From the NCBI GenBank assembly GCA_001770935.1, contig MESI01000050.1:1-64000 (forward strand): a stretch of 64,000 nt of DNA. Direction: 5' to 3'. This DNA comes from Burkholderiales bacterium RIFCSPLOWO2_12_FULL_61_40 (GTDB taxonomy: Bacteria; Pseudomonadota; Gammaproteobacteria; Burkholderiales; Burkholderiaceae_C). The position numbers and the translations under genes are program-made. Positions 63,943-64,000 of this stretch are shown piece by piece. Within the stretch, counting starts at the first letter, position 1. Every line of letters begins with the position of its first letter. Below the pieces are notes generated by a model. The model made no database searches. It saw only the letters and a program-made list of their open reading frames with translations, and had not been told where the DNA came from.

Positions 63943-64000
63943 TCTACGTCCCCTTCAATTTTGGGAGTCTTCAGTATCCACACTGTCGAAATAAATCGTC

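Overview
The window looks like chromosomal DNA of a Comamonadaceae betaproteobacterium (Rhodoferax/Polaromonas type). The evidence is the gene families, the GC-rich codon use, and short interspersed repeats of the kind common in that family, including a 49-bp repeat present five times here. No phage, plasmid-replication or CRISPR features are seen.

Layout. 1-6312: assimilatory sulfate reduction operon (TauE/SafE exporter, CysI, DUF934 protein, APS-type CysH, CysD, CysN). 6436-7891: ferredoxin FdxA and a thioredoxin-reductase-like ferredoxin-NADP reductase. 7989-8064: tRNA-Asn, followed by a DnaJ-domain protein and three tightly coupled genes of unknown function (8454-11049). 11122-16412 (minus): a long acyl-reductase-like protein with a Lys/Ala-rich tail, an iron alcohol dehydrogenase, a MOSC protein and a DEDD exonuclease. 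16575-24852: housekeeping and regulatory genes (CaiB-like, HDOD, frameshifted tex, Lrp/CtlX pair, methyltransferase, receiver-only regulator, a 56-residue basic protein). 24934-26515: an intact-looking DD35E insertion sequence. 26660-31835: Kef/YbaL antiporter, two SDRs, a GST and a PaaI thioesterase.

31926-58191 is a large copper (probably Cu/Ag) homeostasis island built around one two-component system (46999-49109). To its left, on the minus strand, lie a CzcCBA/CusCBA-like RND operon (46842-40183) and a second run (40010-31926) with a DUF411 protein, a divergent heme-copper oxidase pair, small membrane and Met-rich proteins, a copper P-type ATPase and a His-tailed EamA transporter. To its right, on the plus strand, lies a second complete RND system (CusCBA plus CusF), followed by decayed P-II and SCO genes, a BNR-type protein and an IS1380 transposase remnant. 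The same imperfect palindrome occurs before both minus-strand runs (46916 and 40086) and is a candidate operator for the two-component regulator.

58645-63942 is a stress-related stretch: BON and CBS proteins, a zinc-ribbon-like protein divergent from lon, a truncated universal stress protein, another BON protein and a lipoprotein. A near-perfect palindrome, TTGCGAATTCGCAA, occurs before both lon and the lipoprotein.

The best candidates for something undescribed are the oxidase subunit I whose canonical metal-ligand histidines are Tyr at two positions (37078-38745), three proteins of one RND operon that should all mature to an N-terminal His, the in-frame 49-bp repeats, and the acyl-reductase-like protein with extra N- and C-terminal regions.
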